The notes: generated from the letters alone by a model not told the origin. Positions 19,803-29,883 are shown, counted from the first letter of the stretch. The stretch is 64,000 nt of DNA from Sphingomonas gei (GCF_004792685.1 NZ_SRXT01000001.1:434001-498000), one strand, 5' to 3'. Made by a program: numbers and translations.

Positions 19803-20105
19803 TCAGGACATTGAAAGCCGCGCGATCAAGGTGAGGGAGATCGCGCGTACCTTTCACGGACAAAGGTCACACCAGGGTCACACTATCGCGCATGTTCCAG
19901 CGACAGACGGGCCATGCCGGAATGCACACAGGTCCGGCCAATACGCGCCTTGGATTCCGGTCGGCATCCCTATTGTCAAAGAGCGGCCGCCGTTCTGCAG
20001 CGCATCCACTTCAGCAAACGAAATCCTACATTGCAAGGGGGGATCGGGCCCCGACTGCAAGCCAGCGCCACCGCCCAGCGGCAAACCACTATTCCCAATT
20101 GAGCA
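19803..20105 (-). repeat. Dispersed ~300-bp non-coding repeat, copy B
   Basis: This fills the 309-base gap between the TPR gene and rsmA and is the inverted, diverged partner of copy A at 2296-2615. On the minus strand it carries the same ordered blocks: GGCGGTGGCGCT, the TTGCAATGTAGG...GCTGAA run, GCGGCCGCTCTTTGACAATA, CATGCGCGA, TGTGACCCTGGT and TTGATCGCG, ending at CCTGACC. No gene is visible in it. Reading frames in the two copies share amino acids only in the conserved DNA blocks. Confidence 0.8.
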
Positions 20106-20110
20106 CGGAC

Positions 20111-20929
20111 CTAGCTCAGCGCGCGCGCGAGCGCGACATATTCCGCGACCGAGACGGTCTCGGCGCGGCGGCTCGACTCGATCCCGAGCTGTTCCATCGC
20201 GGTGAGCGCGCCCGGCACGCCCTTCAGGCTCTGGCGCAGCATCTTGCGGCGCTGCCCGAACGCCGCGCCGGTGAGGCCTTCGAGCACCGCGAGCCTGACG
20301 CCGTCGGGCGCCGCGGCGGACACGATGTGCACCACTGCCGACATCACCTTGGGCGGCGGGGTGAAGGCCGAGCGGTGCACCGTCATCGCAATCCGCGGGG
20401 TCGAGCGCCATTGCGCCAGCACCGCGAGGCGGCCATAGGATTCGGAGCCCACCGGCGCGACGATGCGCTCGGCGACTTCCTTCTGGAACATCAGGGTCAG
20501 GCTAGCCCACCACGGCTCCCACGCCGTAGAGAGCCAGCCGATCAGCAACGCCGTGCCGACATTGTAGGGCAGATTGGCGACGACATGCGGCTTGCCCTGG
20601 AACAGGGCAGGAGCGTCGACCTCGAGCGCGTCGCCCTCGATCACTGCGAGCTTGCCCGGAAAGAAATCGCCCAGTTCGGCCAGCGCGGGAATGCAGCGCC
20701 GGTCGCGCTCCACGGCCGTAACCGATGCGCCGGCTTCGAGCAGGGCGCGGGTGAGCCCTCCTGGGCCGGGGCCGACTTCGAACACCTCGGCGCCGGCAAT
20801 GTCGCCGGGCACGCGAGCGATGCGTGCGAGCAATTGGTGGTCGAACAGGAAGTTCTGTCCCAGCGCCTTGCTCGCGCTGAGACCGTGTCTGCGGATGACT
20901 TCGCGAAGTGGCGGCAGTTGTTCGGTCAC
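20111..20929 (-). CDS. rsmA: 16S rRNA (adenine1518-N6/adenine1519-N6) dimethyltransferase
   Basis: The 272-residue KsgA-type enzyme dimethylates two adjacent adenines in helix 45 of 16S rRNA. The SAM motif is [17 protein letters not shown] and the catalytic motif is NLPYNVGT. An N-terminal LGQNFLFD segment is also typical. The GTG start overlaps the pdxA stop by four bases. Position after pdxA matches the lptD-surA-pdxA-rsmA order known in many proteobacteria. Confidence 0.96.
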   Translation of the reverse strand: MTEQLPPLREVIRRHGLSASKALGQNFLFDHQLLARIARVPGDIAGAEVFEVGPGPGGLTRALLEAGASVTAVERDRRCIPALAELGDFFPGKLAVIEGDALEVDAPALFQGKPHVVANLPYNVGTALLIGWLSTAWEPWWASLTLMFQKEVAERIVAPVGSESYGRLAVLAQWRSTPRIAMTVHRSAFTPPPKVMSAVVHIVSAAAPDGVRLAVLEGLTGAAFGQRRKMLRQSLKGVPGALTAMEQLGIESSRRAETVSVAEYVALARALS

Positions 20930-21942
20930 GGGTTTCCGGCGGCGTCGGCCCGGCGCTCGGCCTGTGCCGCGGCCATGCGGATCGCCGCGATCATCGCGCC
21001 CGGATTGGCCTCGTCGCGGCCGGCGATGCCGAATGCGGTGCCGTGATCGGGCGAGGTGCGGACGATCGGCAGCCCCAGCGTGGTGTTGACGCCATCGTCG
21101 AAGTGCAGCGTCTTGATCGGGATCAGCGCCTGGTCGTGATAGAGGCAGAGCGCGACGTCATAGCCTGCGCGGGCACGGGCGTGGAACATCGTGTCGGCGG
21201 CGAACGGCCCCACTGCGTCGATCCCCTCGGCGCGGAGCTGATCGATCGCGGGGATGAGGATGTCGATCTCCTCGCGGCCGATCGCGCCGCTTTCGCCGGC
21301 ATGCGGATTGAGCCCGGCGAAAGCCAGACGGGGTTTCTCGATTCCGAAATTGCGCTGCAGGCCGCGGGCGGTGACGCGCGCCTTGGCGACGATCAGTTCC
21401 TGCGAGATCAGCGACGGGACTTCGGCAAGGGCGACATGGACGGTGATCGGAACTACCCGCAAGGTCGGGCCGGCAAGCATCATGACCGCGTTCTCGCTGG
21501 CGACGCCGCAGCGTTCGGCGACGAACTCGGTCTGCCCAGGATAGGTGAAGCCGATGCGGTAGAGTTGCGCCTTGGAGACAGGGCCGGTGACCAATGCGCT
21601 GGATGCGCCCGAGCGCGTCAGCCCCGCGGCGACCTCGAGCGACTGAAGGGCGCAACGCGCGCTCTCCACGTCGGGCGTGCCGGGGACCACCTCCAGATTA
21701 TCGCCGATCACCAAGATGGGGAGCGCATCGCCGAAGATCGCGCCGGCTTCGTCCGGATTGCTGATCCGCGCAATCGGACCGTCCCAGATCTTCTCGATCG
21801 AACGCGGATCGCCGACCGCGAAGAACGGCGGCAGCGCATGCAGCGCACGCGCACTCCAGGCCTTGGCAGTGATTTCGGGGCCGATCCCGGCGGGATCGCC
21901 CATCGCGACGGCGAGCGGAACCGGCATCCGCCCGCCGCTCAC
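20926..21942 (-). CDS. pdxA: 4-hydroxythreonine-4-phosphate dehydrogenase
   Basis: The 338-residue enzyme acts in the DXP-dependent pyridoxal phosphate pathway. Conserved features include [11 protein letters not shown] near the N-terminus, [16 protein letters not shown] with a metal-binding His, and a C-terminal [10 protein letters not shown] followed by [13 protein letters not shown], supplying the other metal ligands. The GTG start lies one base after the surA stop, so it is in the same operon. Confidence 0.95.
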   Translation of the reverse strand: MSGGRMPVPLAVAMGDPAGIGPEITAKAWSARALHALPPFFAVGDPRSIEKIWDGPIARISNPDEAGAIFGDALPILVIGDNLEVVPGTPDVESARCALQSLEVAAGLTRSGASSALVTGPVSKAQLYRIGFTYPGQTEFVAERCGVASENAVMMLAGPTLRVVPITVHVALAEVPSLISQELIVAKARVTARGLQRNFGIEKPRLAFAGLNPHAGESGAIGREEIDILIPAIDQLRAEGIDAVGPFAADTMFHARARAGYDVALCLYHDQALIPIKTLHFDDGVNTTLGLPIVRTSPDHGTAFGIAGRDEANPGAMIAAIRMAAAQAERRADAAGNP

Positions 21943-21943
21943 T

Positions 21944-23290
21944 TCAGCGATATTCGACCAGCGCGTCGCGGCGCAGATCGCGCAGCATGCGCTGGGCGCG
22001 CAAATTGGTGCGTTGCTCCTCGAGCTGCTCCTGGACCTGCTCGACCGAAGGCTCGTTCGCTTCCTTGGGATCGTCGCGGCCGCACAGCACCAGCACGCGG
22101 ACGCCGTCCTCGACCGAGCCGAAGGGCTGGGTTACCTGGCCGACCTGAAGCGGCATGATCATGTTCTGGAGCGCCGGCGGCAGTTCCTTGATCTGGATGC
22201 CGTCGCGATCGACGACCTGCGCGTTCTGCGCCTGCGCCACGCCGGCCACGTCGCCGCAGCCCTTGATCGTCTTGGTCGCACTGGCGAATTCGCCGGCGCG
22301 CGCCGTCGCCTGCGCCTCGGTGGTGCCCTTGGCGAAGCTGATCGCGATCTGGCGGAGGCTGAGCTTGGCGTCGCGCGGATCCGCGGTCAGCACCTGGCGC
22401 TTTTCGGCGAGGTAGAGGATCGAGAAGCCCGTCGGCAGCTGGATCGGACCCGCCACCTGGCCGGGCTGCATCTCCTGCGCCGCCTTGGCGAGCGCGTCGG
22501 GCAGCATCGTCGGACGGATCCAGCCGAGATCGCCCCCCACCGACTTGGTCGACGCTTCCGAATAGGTCTTGGCGAGATAGTCGAACGGCGCACCCTCGCG
22601 CATCTGCTGGATCATGCGCTGCATGCCGTCATGGACTTCCTGCGCGCGATCGGGCGTGGCGTTCTGGTAGATTTCGTAGACGTGGAATTCGTCGCTGCCC
22701 TTGGCTGCCTTCATGCGATCGATCATCGCCTTAACCTCGGCCTCGCCGACGTTGATGTTGACGCGGCGGCGCAGCAGGCGGTTCCATGCCATGTCGGCTT
22801 CGATCTGGCGGCGGATCGTGCGCTCCGACGCGCCGACTTCCCGGAGCCAGCCGCGCATCTGATCGGGGGTCTTCTGGAAGTTCTTCGAGACGCGCGCGAA
22901 GCTCTGCTCGATCTCGCGCGGATCGACGGTGATCTCGTTGGCCTTGGCCTCCTGGATCTGGAGCGCCTCGTCGATCAGCTGCCGGAGCATCTGGAGGCGC
23001 AACTGGTCGCGCTCCTCGGGCTTGAGGTTGAGCTTGCTGATCGCGACGACCATCGCGACGCGCTGGTCGACATCGGTGCCGGTGATCACCGTATCGTTGA
23101 CGATCGCAGTCGGCTTGCGGATGTTCGGATCGCTCTTGCCGAAGAACTGGAAGTTGGCCGGAAGGTCGAGGCCCGAGGTCGGCACCTGCTGATCGGGGAC
23201 GGTCTGCGCGAGCGCAATCGATGCGACCCCCGCGAGGCCGAGCGTCAGAATAGTCTTGCGGCCGAAGCGAGCCGCCTTTGCAACACCCAT
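21944..23290 (-). CDS. surA: SurA-like periplasmic chaperone/peptidyl-prolyl isomerase
   Basis: The protein (about 448 residues) has a signal peptide ending ASIALAQ, an N-terminal chaperone region with TAIVNDTVITGTDVDQR, and parvulin-type PPIase sequence around residues 190-290, including GGDLGWIRPTMLPDALA. It should help fold outer-membrane beta barrels in the periplasm. The gene lies next to lptD, a known SurA client. The start may be ATG at 23290 or 23314; a longer frame to 23362 has no signal-peptide logic. Confidence 0.88.
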   Translation of the reverse strand: MGVAKAARFGRKTILTLGLAGVASIALAQTVPDQQVPTSGLDLPANFQFFGKSDPNIRKPTAIVNDTVITGTDVDQRVAMVVAISKLNLKPEERDQLRLQMLRQLIDEALQIQEAKANEITVDPREIEQSFARVSKNFQKTPDQMRGWLREVGASERTIRRQIEADMAWNRLLRRRVNINVGEAEVKAMIDRMKAAKGSDEFHVYEIYQNATPDRAQEVHDGMQRMIQQMREGAPFDYLAKTYSEASTKSVGGDLGWIRPTMLPDALAKAAQEMQPGQVAGPIQLPTGFSILYLAEKRQVLTADPRDAKLSLRQIAISFAKGTTEAQATARAGEFASATKTIKGCGDVAGVAQAQNAQVVDRDGIQIKELPPALQNMIMPLQVGQVTQPFGSVEDGVRVLVLCGRDDPKEANEPSVEQVQEQLEEQRTNLRAQRMLRDLRRDALVEYR

Positions 23291-23401
23291 ATTCACCTGG
23301 AGCCGTACCCTCATCCATCTCGGGAGATCGTGGCGCATACTCGCCAATTGTGCCTGAACCAAGGCTTGACGGGATTCGGTTACGCCCCGCCCCGGCGCAC
23401 G

Positions 23402-25723
23402 CTAGCGCCCCAGATTCTTGAACGCCAGCGTCAAAAGATAGCTGTTGCCGCGCTGGGCGTCGCCGGTCGTCTCGTAATAGCGCCGCCAGGTGACGCCGAG
23501 GCGCAGGCAATCGTCCTCATAGGTCACCCCCAGCCGGTGCCGGACGGGCTCGAAACCGTCGGATTGGGACAGCACATCTTCGTCGCGGTCGGTGAGATCG
23601 AGCAGAGTCGCCCCCGACACCGACCAGAAGCGCGCGATCTGAACCCGCGCGCCGATCCGCGCCTCCTCGCGATCCTGCAGATCTTCGAGCGACGGGCCGA
23701 TATTGCGGTTGAGGCGCAGATAGCCGAGCTGGAGATAGGTGCTGCGCGACCCGACCGTCGCATCGATCTCGTTGCGGCGGAAGGCAAGGCCGTCCTTGTC
23801 GAGCCGGTAGCGATGCGTGAGGCTCACGAAGTCGCGGAAACGGACCACGGTGCGGCCGACGATGTCAGATACCCGATCGGTGAGCCCGGTGCCGTCCGGG
23901 AAGATGGTCGGGCGCGAGGACAGCCGGTAGCTCTGGCCGACATTCGTGTCGATGCTGAAGCCGGGGAGATAGAGCGAATAGTCGATACCCAAGGTGAAGC
24001 GCGTCGAATCCTCGAAGCGGTCATAGCCGGGGAAGCGATTGAGCGCGAAGAGGTTCGAATCCTCGAGGTCGACGGCGCGGGCGTCCTCGTTGGGCACGGC
24101 GAGATTCTCGAGCCTCGGTGCCGCGACGATTTGGAAGCGCGGCGTGATGCGCTGGGTTCCGCCGAACAGCTCGCCGATGAGCGGCCATTTCACGTCGACC
24201 GCGGCGGCTGCGATCCCGCGGAACTGGAAGCCCTCGTCCCCGCGATAGCTGGCCACGATGGTCGAGAGCGTGTCGTGGGTGTTGTAGGCGTCGGCCCGGC
24301 CATAAGCGGTGAAGGTGACTTCCTGGCCCCAATTGGTCAGCTTGCGCAGGTCCCAGCGCGCGCTGGCAAAGGCGCGCTGCGAATCCTGTCCGTCGGAACG
24401 ACCCAGAGCTAAGCTATTGATTTGAAAGTCAAAGCGGCCACCCAACACGCTGTCGTCCATGCGGCGGCGATAGTCGAGCTCGGGAAGCACGAAGGGCTGG
24501 ATGCCCTGGCGTTCGCCGGCCCGCAGCGTCTGCACCGCCCAGGCGTTGATCGAGAAATAGCTGTCGGCGTCGATCCGCTCGAGCCGGGCATTGTTGCGCA
24601 GCCGATCGTCGCGCGAAATGTCGTAGCGGCGCAGGAAGGTGCGGTCGGTGGCGATACGCAGCGACGTGCTGGCGCTCCATTCGGGCGAGAGCTGAAAGCG
24701 TCCGACTGCGTCGAGATAGCCGCGAAAGTCGTTGCTCGACGTCGCCGGGGTGACCGGTACGGTAAGGTCGTCGGCGCGCCGGCTATACGTGCCATATGCC
24801 GTGACGCGATAGGAGCCGAAGCTCTCGAGCGCCCGATATTCGCCCTGCAGCATCGGCAGCGTATCGCTGAACACGCGCGGAGTGATCGTCAGGTCGCGAT
24901 TGGGGGCGAGGCTGAAATAATAAGGCAGCGCGACCTGGAAGCCATTGGTGCGATCGTAGCGCAGATCGGGGGTCAGGAAGCCATCGTCGCTGCTGCCGCC
25001 AACCGGATGCGAGAAAGCAGGCAACGGTATCGAGGCGAAGCCGAACACCGAGATGCGCGCGCCGGTATAGCGGATGCGCTTCTTGGTCGGGTCATAGACG
25101 ACGCGCCGCGCGGTGATCTTCCACGACGGCTCCTTGGGGCAGCCGTCCGAGCCGGTCACAGCGCATGGGGTGTAAGCGGCGTTCTCGACGGTGATCACGC
25201 CGTCGGCGCGCCGGCCGCGCTGCGCGGCGATGCGGCCGCCGGCTTCGAGCACGACCAGCATGTTCTCGACCGCGCCGTCCTTGAGCGTGTCGGTCAGTTC
25301 GATACGATCGCCATACGCCGCGTCGCCGCCGGGATTGACGATGACGATATTGCCCTCGGCGACGACCTTGCCGGTCTTGCGGTTCCAGACGATCCGATCG
25401 GCGCGAAGACGATCGCTGCGACGGTTCAGGCGGACCTCGCCGGCCGCGGTGACGACGTCGTTCTCATAGTCATAATCGAGCTGGTCGGCAGTGAACTGCA
25501 CTTCATCCGGATTGGCCGATGTCGCCTCCGCCGAAGGCGGCGGAGGCGTAACTCCGCGATCCTGAAACTCGGGGCTCGGCCCCGCGGGAGTCTGTGGCAG
25601 ATCGGACTGGCGCGACGGCGCCTCGCGCGGGTCGCCAGTCTCCTGCGCGCGCGCCTGTGCGGCGAGGCACAGGCCCAAGGCGGCCGACAGCAGCAAGACC
25701 TGGCGCGTAACGACGATTCCCAC
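23402..25723 (-). CDS. lptD: LPS-assembly outer membrane protein LptD
   Basis: The product (about 773 residues) has a signal peptide, an N-terminal LptA-like domain (PDEVQFTADQLDYDYENDVVT region), and a long C-terminal beta barrel with many alternating aromatic strands, ending KNLGR. It inserts lipopolysaccharide, or the glycosphingolipid-type outer leaflet if this is a sphingomonad, into the outer membrane. The start is uncertain; GTG at 25723 or 25735 begins just before the signal peptide, while the open frame runs back to 25786. Confidence 0.9.
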   Translation of the reverse strand: MGIVVTRQVLLLSAALGLCLAAQARAQETGDPREAPSRQSDLPQTPAGPSPEFQDRGVTPPPPSAEATSANPDEVQFTADQLDYDYENDVVTAAGEVRLNRRSDRLRADRIVWNRKTGKVVAEGNIVIVNPGGDAAYGDRIELTDTLKDGAVENMLVVLEAGGRIAAQRGRRADGVITVENAAYTPCAVTGSDGCPKEPSWKITARRVVYDPTKKRIRYTGARISVFGFASIPLPAFSHPVGGSSDDGFLTPDLRYDRTNGFQVALPYYFSLAPNRDLTITPRVFSDTLPMLQGEYRALESFGSYRVTAYGTYSRRADDLTVPVTPATSSNDFRGYLDAVGRFQLSPEWSASTSLRIATDRTFLRRYDISRDDRLRNNARLERIDADSYFSINAWAVQTLRAGERQGIQPFVLPELDYRRRMDDSVLGGRFDFQINSLALGRSDGQDSQRAFASARWDLRKLTNWGQEVTFTAYGRADAYNTHDTLSTIVASYRGDEGFQFRGIAAAAVDVKWPLIGELFGGTQRITPRFQIVAAPRLENLAVPNEDARAVDLEDSNLFALNRFPGYDRFEDSTRFTLGIDYSLYLPGFSIDTNVGQSYRLSSRPTIFPDGTGLTDRVSDIVGRTVVRFRDFVSLTHRYRLDKDGLAFRRNEIDATVGSRSTYLQLGYLRLNRNIGPSLEDLQDREEARIGARVQIARFWSVSGATLLDLTDRDEDVLSQSDGFEPVRHRLGVTYEDDCLRLGVTWRRYYETTGDAQRGNSYLLTLAFKNLGR

Positions 25724-25831
25724 CTTTGACTTCACTCCCGGGCACGCGGCATCGCCCGCCCTATCGCAGCGACTGCAGCATCGCAACGTCGCGTGCGTTG
25801 GCCCGAACGCGCGGAAGCGCTATCAGGCGCC

Positions 25832-26272
25832 ATGCAGGTCGACTTCTACCACCTCACCCAGGTCCCGCTCGAACGCGCGCTGCCGCAGATCGCCGAGAAA
25901 GTGCTCGCTACCGGCGGACGGCTGGTGATCGTCGCGGGGGAGGCTGCGCAACGCGTGAAGCTGGACCAGCTGTTGTGGAGCTATGCGCCCGAGAGCTTCC
26001 TGCCGCATGGCCATAGCGGCGGGGAGGACGATTCGCGCCAGCCGGTGCTGATCGCCGAAACGCCGGACGCTGCCAATGGCGCCCGGCACATCGCCCTGGT
26101 CGACGGGGTGTGGCGCGAGGAGGCACTGGGATTCGACCGGGCCTTCCACTTCTTCGACGAAGAAAGAATCGGCGAGGCGCGATTGGCGTGGAAGGGGCTT
26201 GCCGATCGCGAAGGCGTGAAGCGGAACTATTGGAAGCAGAACGACGCCGGCCGCTGGGAAAAAGCGGCCTGA
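25832..26272 (+). CDS. holC: DNA polymerase III chi subunit
   Basis: The 146-residue protein begins MQVDFYHLTQVPLERALPQI, the HolC signature, and contains DQLLWSYAPESFLPHG, followed by PVLIAE and a C-terminal RFHFFDEE-like FHFFDEE stretch. Chi links the clamp loader to single-strand binding protein at the replication fork. It is divergent from lptD, and the ndk gene follows about 310 bases later. The internal ATG at 25832 is chosen by homology to chi N-termini. Confidence 0.9.
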   Translation: MQVDFYHLTQVPLERALPQIAEKVLATGGRLVIVAGEAAQRVKLDQLLWSYAPESFLPHGHSGGEDDSRQPVLIAETPDAANGARHIALVDGVWREEALGFDRAFHFFDEERIGEARLAWKGLADREGVKRNYWKQNDAGRWEKAA

Positions 26273-26585
26273 TGTTCCGCGTTCGGGAGGGCAAATGTCC
26301 ACTCTGTGGGCAATCTTCTTCGCGTTGAGGGGTATTGTGGTCATCGTGCCCGGCAAACGCGGAACAAAGCGCCGCGGAAGTTTGCACGCGCCGACCTTCG
26401 CGTTCCGGGTTTTGCGGGTCCAGGATTCGAGTCGACAATGACAAAGAGCGGCGCACATCGCGCCGGAACATTAACGGAACATTTCCTACAAGAAAAGCCC
26501 GGTGGCGGGCCCGGCTTGCATCCGTGCCGCCCCCGGACTAGGGAGCCGCGACTTTCCACAACTCATAATCAGGAGCCGCACGGCC
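26273..26585. other. holC-ndk intergenic region, no gene seen
   Basis: This 313-base stretch is less GC-rich near 26460-26500 than its surroundings. Short open frames cross it but have no ribosome binding site or family features. An AGGAG at about 26570 serves ndk. No repeat, RNA gene or terminator was recognised. Confidence 0.5.
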
Positions 26586-27008
<423 letters not shown>

Positions 27009-27042
27009 GCCGCGTCGCTCTTCGGAGCGGCAATGAGATTGG

Positions 27043-27080
27043 AGCGCTGGTGGAGCTGATGCTTCGCCGGCGCTTTTTTT
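27043..27080 (+). terminator. Intrinsic terminator after ndk
   Basis: AGCGCTGGTGGAGC (27043-27056) and GCTTCGCCGGCGCT (27061-27074) pair over all 14 positions, with three G-T wobbles, around a TGAT loop. Seven consecutive T bases (27074-27080) follow at once. It ends the plus-strand holC-ndk side, facing the convergent histidine kinase gene. Confidence 0.9.
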
Positions 27081-27089
27081 GGTTGCGGC

Positions 27090-28406
27090 TCAGGCGCGCG
27101 GGAGCGTGATCGTCGCGGTCAGCCCGCCGCCTTCGCGATTGGCGAGCGCGATGTCGCCGCCGGCATCGTTGACGATCGCGCGGGCGAGCGCGAGGCCGAG
27201 GCCGATGCCGCCGGTTTCGCGGTTGCGCGAGGTCTCCAGCCGCGTGAATGGCGCGAACACCGCGCCGAGCTTGTCGGGCGGGATGCCCGGGCCGCGATCG
27301 GCGACTTCGATCGCGATGCTGCGCGCGCCCGGCAGCAGGCTGACTTCGGCGCCACCGGCATATTTGACGGCATTTTCGATCAGATTGCGCACCGCGCGGC
27401 GCATCAGCGACGGGCGCAGGTGCATCTTGAGCCGCGGGGTTTCTGCGAAGGTCACGTCCTTGTCGAGATCGCGGAAATCCTCGACCACGGCATCGATCAG
27501 CGCGGACAGGTCGACATCGGTCGGCGGCTCGCTGGGTCGACCGAGGCGCGCGAGCGAAAGGATGTCGTCGAGCGTGCGGTTCATCTCGTCGATCGTGTCG
27601 GCCATGCGGTTGCGGTCGTCGTCGTCGTCGACCGATTCGATGCGGACGCGGAGCGCGGCGAGCGGGGTGCGCAGATCGTGGCCGATCGCGCCGAGCATCC
27701 GGTCCTTCTCGTCGATCATCGCGTTCACGCGCAGACCGAGCGCATTATAGGCGGCGATCACGGCGCGGACGTCGCTGGGGCCGCGCTCCTCGAGCGGGCC
27801 GGTGCCGTCGCCGGGGCGGAAGGCGCGCGCCGCACCCGCGAGCGAGCGCAAGGGCTTGGAGATGCGACGGACGATCCACATCACCGGCAGCAGGAGGACG
27901 ACGTAGAGGATCAGCGTCTGGAAGATCAGCGCGACGACCAGCCGGCGATCGGGGCGCGGCCAGGGGGCGTTGACGGTCAGCCAGCCCTTGCCGGGTTGCT
28001 CGATCGCCACGACGAGCACGGTGTCGGCACGGCGCCGGTCGCGCTTCGCCTCGGCAGGGAGCGGACGCAGGCCGGTGTCGATGCTGCGATAGGGGATCCC
28101 TGCTTCGCTGAGCTGGCTGCGCAGCTCGGCGGTGACTTCACCCCGCCGTTCTAGGGCCGGCGGGATCGGGTTGGCGGCGACGCGCCGCACGCGGCCGCGA
28201 TCCGCGGCGAGCGCACGGCCGCTGGTCCGCTCGCGCTCGAGCGCGTCGATGACGCGGGTCGCCGCCTGCTGGGTGGCGTAGGCCAGGCGGAATTGCGCGC
28301 GATCGCGGACGGCGATGGCGAAGTTGAGCGCCTGCGCGGCGAACAAAGCGACGGCGATGAGCAGCGCCATCTGGCCGGCGAGCGAGCGCGGGAGGAAGCG
28401 TTTCAC
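27090..28406 (-). CDS. Sensor histidine kinase (EnvZ-like architecture)
   Basis: The 438-residue kinase has a membrane segment near residues 9-28, a periplasmic region of roughly 120 residues, and a second membrane segment (LIFQTLILYVVLLLPVMWIV). A HAMP linker is followed by the H-box GHDLRTPLAALRVRIE, the N-box RNLIENAVKYAGG, and G-boxes DRGPGIPPDK and GLGLALA. The DHp helix contains a run of five Asp residues. It starts with GTG. The partner regulator lies upstream on the same strand, separated by a large inverted repeat. The signal sensed is unknown. Confidence 0.9.
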   Translation of the reverse strand: MKRFLPRSLAGQMALLIAVALFAAQALNFAIAVRDRAQFRLAYATQQAATRVIDALERERTSGRALAADRGRVRRVAANPIPPALERRGEVTAELRSQLSEAGIPYRSIDTGLRPLPAEAKRDRRRADTVLVVAIEQPGKGWLTVNAPWPRPDRRLVVALIFQTLILYVVLLLPVMWIVRRISKPLRSLAGAARAFRPGDGTGPLEERGPSDVRAVIAAYNALGLRVNAMIDEKDRMLGAIGHDLRTPLAALRVRIESVDDDDDRNRMADTIDEMNRTLDDILSLARLGRPSEPPTDVDLSALIDAVVEDFRDLDKDVTFAETPRLKMHLRPSLMRRAVRNLIENAVKYAGGAEVSLLPGARSIAIEVADRGPGIPPDKLGAVFAPFTRLETSRNRETGGIGLGLALARAIVNDAGGDIALANREGGGLTATITLPRA

Positions 28407-28412
28407 TTCTCT

Positions 28413-28534
28413 CCCCTCCCTGGAAGGGAGGGGTAGGGGGTGGGTGCCGAGCGCAGCGAGGCCCCTGTCGAGGGCGACCGGCGCGACCCATCGGGCCGCG
28501 CACCCACCCCTAACCCCTCCCTTTCAGGGAGGGG
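28413..28534. repeat. Large TC-rich inverted repeat
   Basis: The arms at 28413-28446 and 28501-28534 are near-perfect inverted copies, each containing its own CCCCTCCCT/AGGGAGGGG hairpin followed by a TAGGGGGTGGGTG-type run. It lies between the response regulator and its kinase on the minus strand, so it would be transcribed and could attenuate kinase expression relative to the regulator. Confidence 0.8.
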
Positions 28535-28548
28535 AATGCGGAAGGGAG

Positions 28549-29268
28549 TCACAACCGCGTGACCTCGGCGGCGAGAGTGTAGCCACCGCCCCAGACGGTC
28601 TTGATCAGCGCGGGGTTCTTCGCATCGGGTTCGATCTTCTTGCGCAGGCGGCTGACCTGGTTGTCGATCGCGCGATCGAACGCGGCGGCCTCGCGGCCCT
28701 GGGTGAGATCGAGCAACTGGTCGCGGGTGAGGACCTGGCGCGGGCGCGTCACCAATGCGTGGAGGAGGTTGTACTCGCCGGTCGACAGCGCGACCGAGAC
28801 GCCTTCGCGGTCGACCAGAGCGCGCTCGCCGGTCTTGAGCACCCAGCCGGCAAAGGCGAAGCTGCCGGTCTCGGGCGCGTGCTGCTTGGCGCCGCCGCCG
28901 GCCATGCGGCGGAGCACGACCTTGATCCGGGCGGCGAGCTCGCGGGGGGAGAAGGGCTTCACGACATAATCGTCGGCACCCATCTCCAGCCCGACGATGC
29001 GATCGGTTTCCTCGCTGCGCGCCGTCAGCAGGATGACCGGCGTCTCGCTGGTCTCGCGGATGTGGCGGCACAGGCTCAGGCCGTCCTCGCCGGGCATCAT
29101 GATGTCGAGGATGACGAGATCGATCGCATAGGCCGCGATCCGCGCGCGGGCGGCTTCGGCTTCGCCGGCCTGAGTCACGCGGAACCCCTGCTTGGTGAGA
29201 TATTGCGCGAGCGGCTCGCGGATCGAGCGTTCGTCGTCGACGAGGAGAAGATGGGGGAGATCGGACAT
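28549..29268 (-). CDS. OmpR-family response regulator
   Basis: The 239-residue protein has a receiver domain with Asp55 in VILDIMMPGEDG, Thr in LLTARS and Lys in VVKPFSPREL. It is followed by an OmpR-type DNA-binding domain (STGEYNLLHALVTRPRQVLTRDQLL and DNQVSRLRKKIEP). It would be phosphorylated by the kinase encoded just downstream. The EF-hand protein gene lies upstream on the same strand, separated by a terminator-like hairpin. Confidence 0.92.
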   Translation of the reverse strand: MSDLPHLLLVDDERSIREPLAQYLTKQGFRVTQAGEAEAARARIAAYAIDLVILDIMMPGEDGLSLCRHIRETSETPVILLTARSEETDRIVGLEMGADDYVVKPFSPRELAARIKVVLRRMAGGGAKQHAPETGSFAFAGWVLKTGERALVDREGVSVALSTGEYNLLHALVTRPRQVLTRDQLLDLTQGREAAAFDRAIDNQVSRLRKKIEPDAKNPALIKTVWGGGYTLAAEVTRL

Positions 29269-29294
29269 GATGCGACCGTAACAACTCCGCGGGT

Positions 29295-29333
29295 GAAAAG
29301 AAGTGCCGGACGGCGAGAGGGGTGCCGCCCGGC
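29295..29333 (-). terminator. Intrinsic terminator after the EF-hand gene
   Basis: On the minus strand GCCGGGCGGC and GCCGTCCGGC (29333-29324 and 29314-29305) form a ten-base stem with one G-T pair, followed by a T-rich CTTCTTTTC. It directly follows the EF-hand stop codon and separates that gene from the response regulator. Confidence 0.7.
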
Positions 29334-29338
29334 GGAGG

Positions 29339-29770
29339 TCAATTGGCGTCGCGCGCGCCGCGGCGCTCCATCATCGCGCGCATCCGCTCGCGCGCGGCAT
29401 CGCCTTCCGCCTTGTCGATCTTGCCGTCGGCATTGGTGTCGAGGCGGTCGAAGCGGCGATTGGCCTGGATTCGCTGCTCGTCCAGCGAGACCGCACCATC
29501 GCCATTGGTATCGGTGCGGCTCAGCATGCGGCCGCGGCGGCCTTCGCCATCGGCGGGGCGCTCATCCGCACTGATCTTGCCGTCCTTGTTGGCATCGAGT
29601 TTGGCGAAGCGGGCGTCGACATCGGCGAGAAACTCGGATTTGGTAACGACGCCGTCGCCATTGGTGTCAGTCGTGACGAGCATGTCGCGGCCGCGGTCTT
29701 GCGGCGCGGCGATGGCGCTGCCCGTCAGCAGGGTGGCGCCGAGCAGGGCGGCAGCGAGGGTGTTCTTCAT
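29339..29770 (-). CDS. Exported EF-hand calcium-binding protein
   Basis: The 143-residue product has a signal peptide (MKNTLAAALLGATLLTGSAIA) and four EF-hand loops: DTNGDGVVTKSEF, DANKDGKISADE, DTNGDGAVSLDE and DTNADGKIDKAE. Each keeps the Asp at position 1, the Asp/Asn positions 3 and 5 and the final Glu expected for calcium binding. Short periplasmic EF-hand proteins are frequent in sphingomonads and their job is unclear. It may act as a calcium buffer or sensor. Confidence 0.88.
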   Translation of the reverse strand: MKNTLAAALLGATLLTGSAIAAPQDRGRDMLVTTDTNGDGVVTKSEFLADVDARFAKLDANKDGKISADERPADGEGRRGRMLSRTDTNGDGAVSLDEQRIQANRRFDRLDTNADGKIDKAEGDAARERMRAMMERRGARDAN

Positions 29771-29883
29771 GGCACGAACTCCAGCTTGGGGCGGCCCGTG
29801 CCGCGACTGGCAAGCCTTTTGGCGGCGGGCTGTCGCAGGGGTTTGTCAGGTTGGACGTAAGTTGTCGCAAATTGTCGCCGACC

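Noticed and set aside
21677-24412. Long plus-strand open frame across surA and lptD
   Set aside because: Antisense to the conserved lptD-surA-pdxA-rsmA order; no family features of its own.
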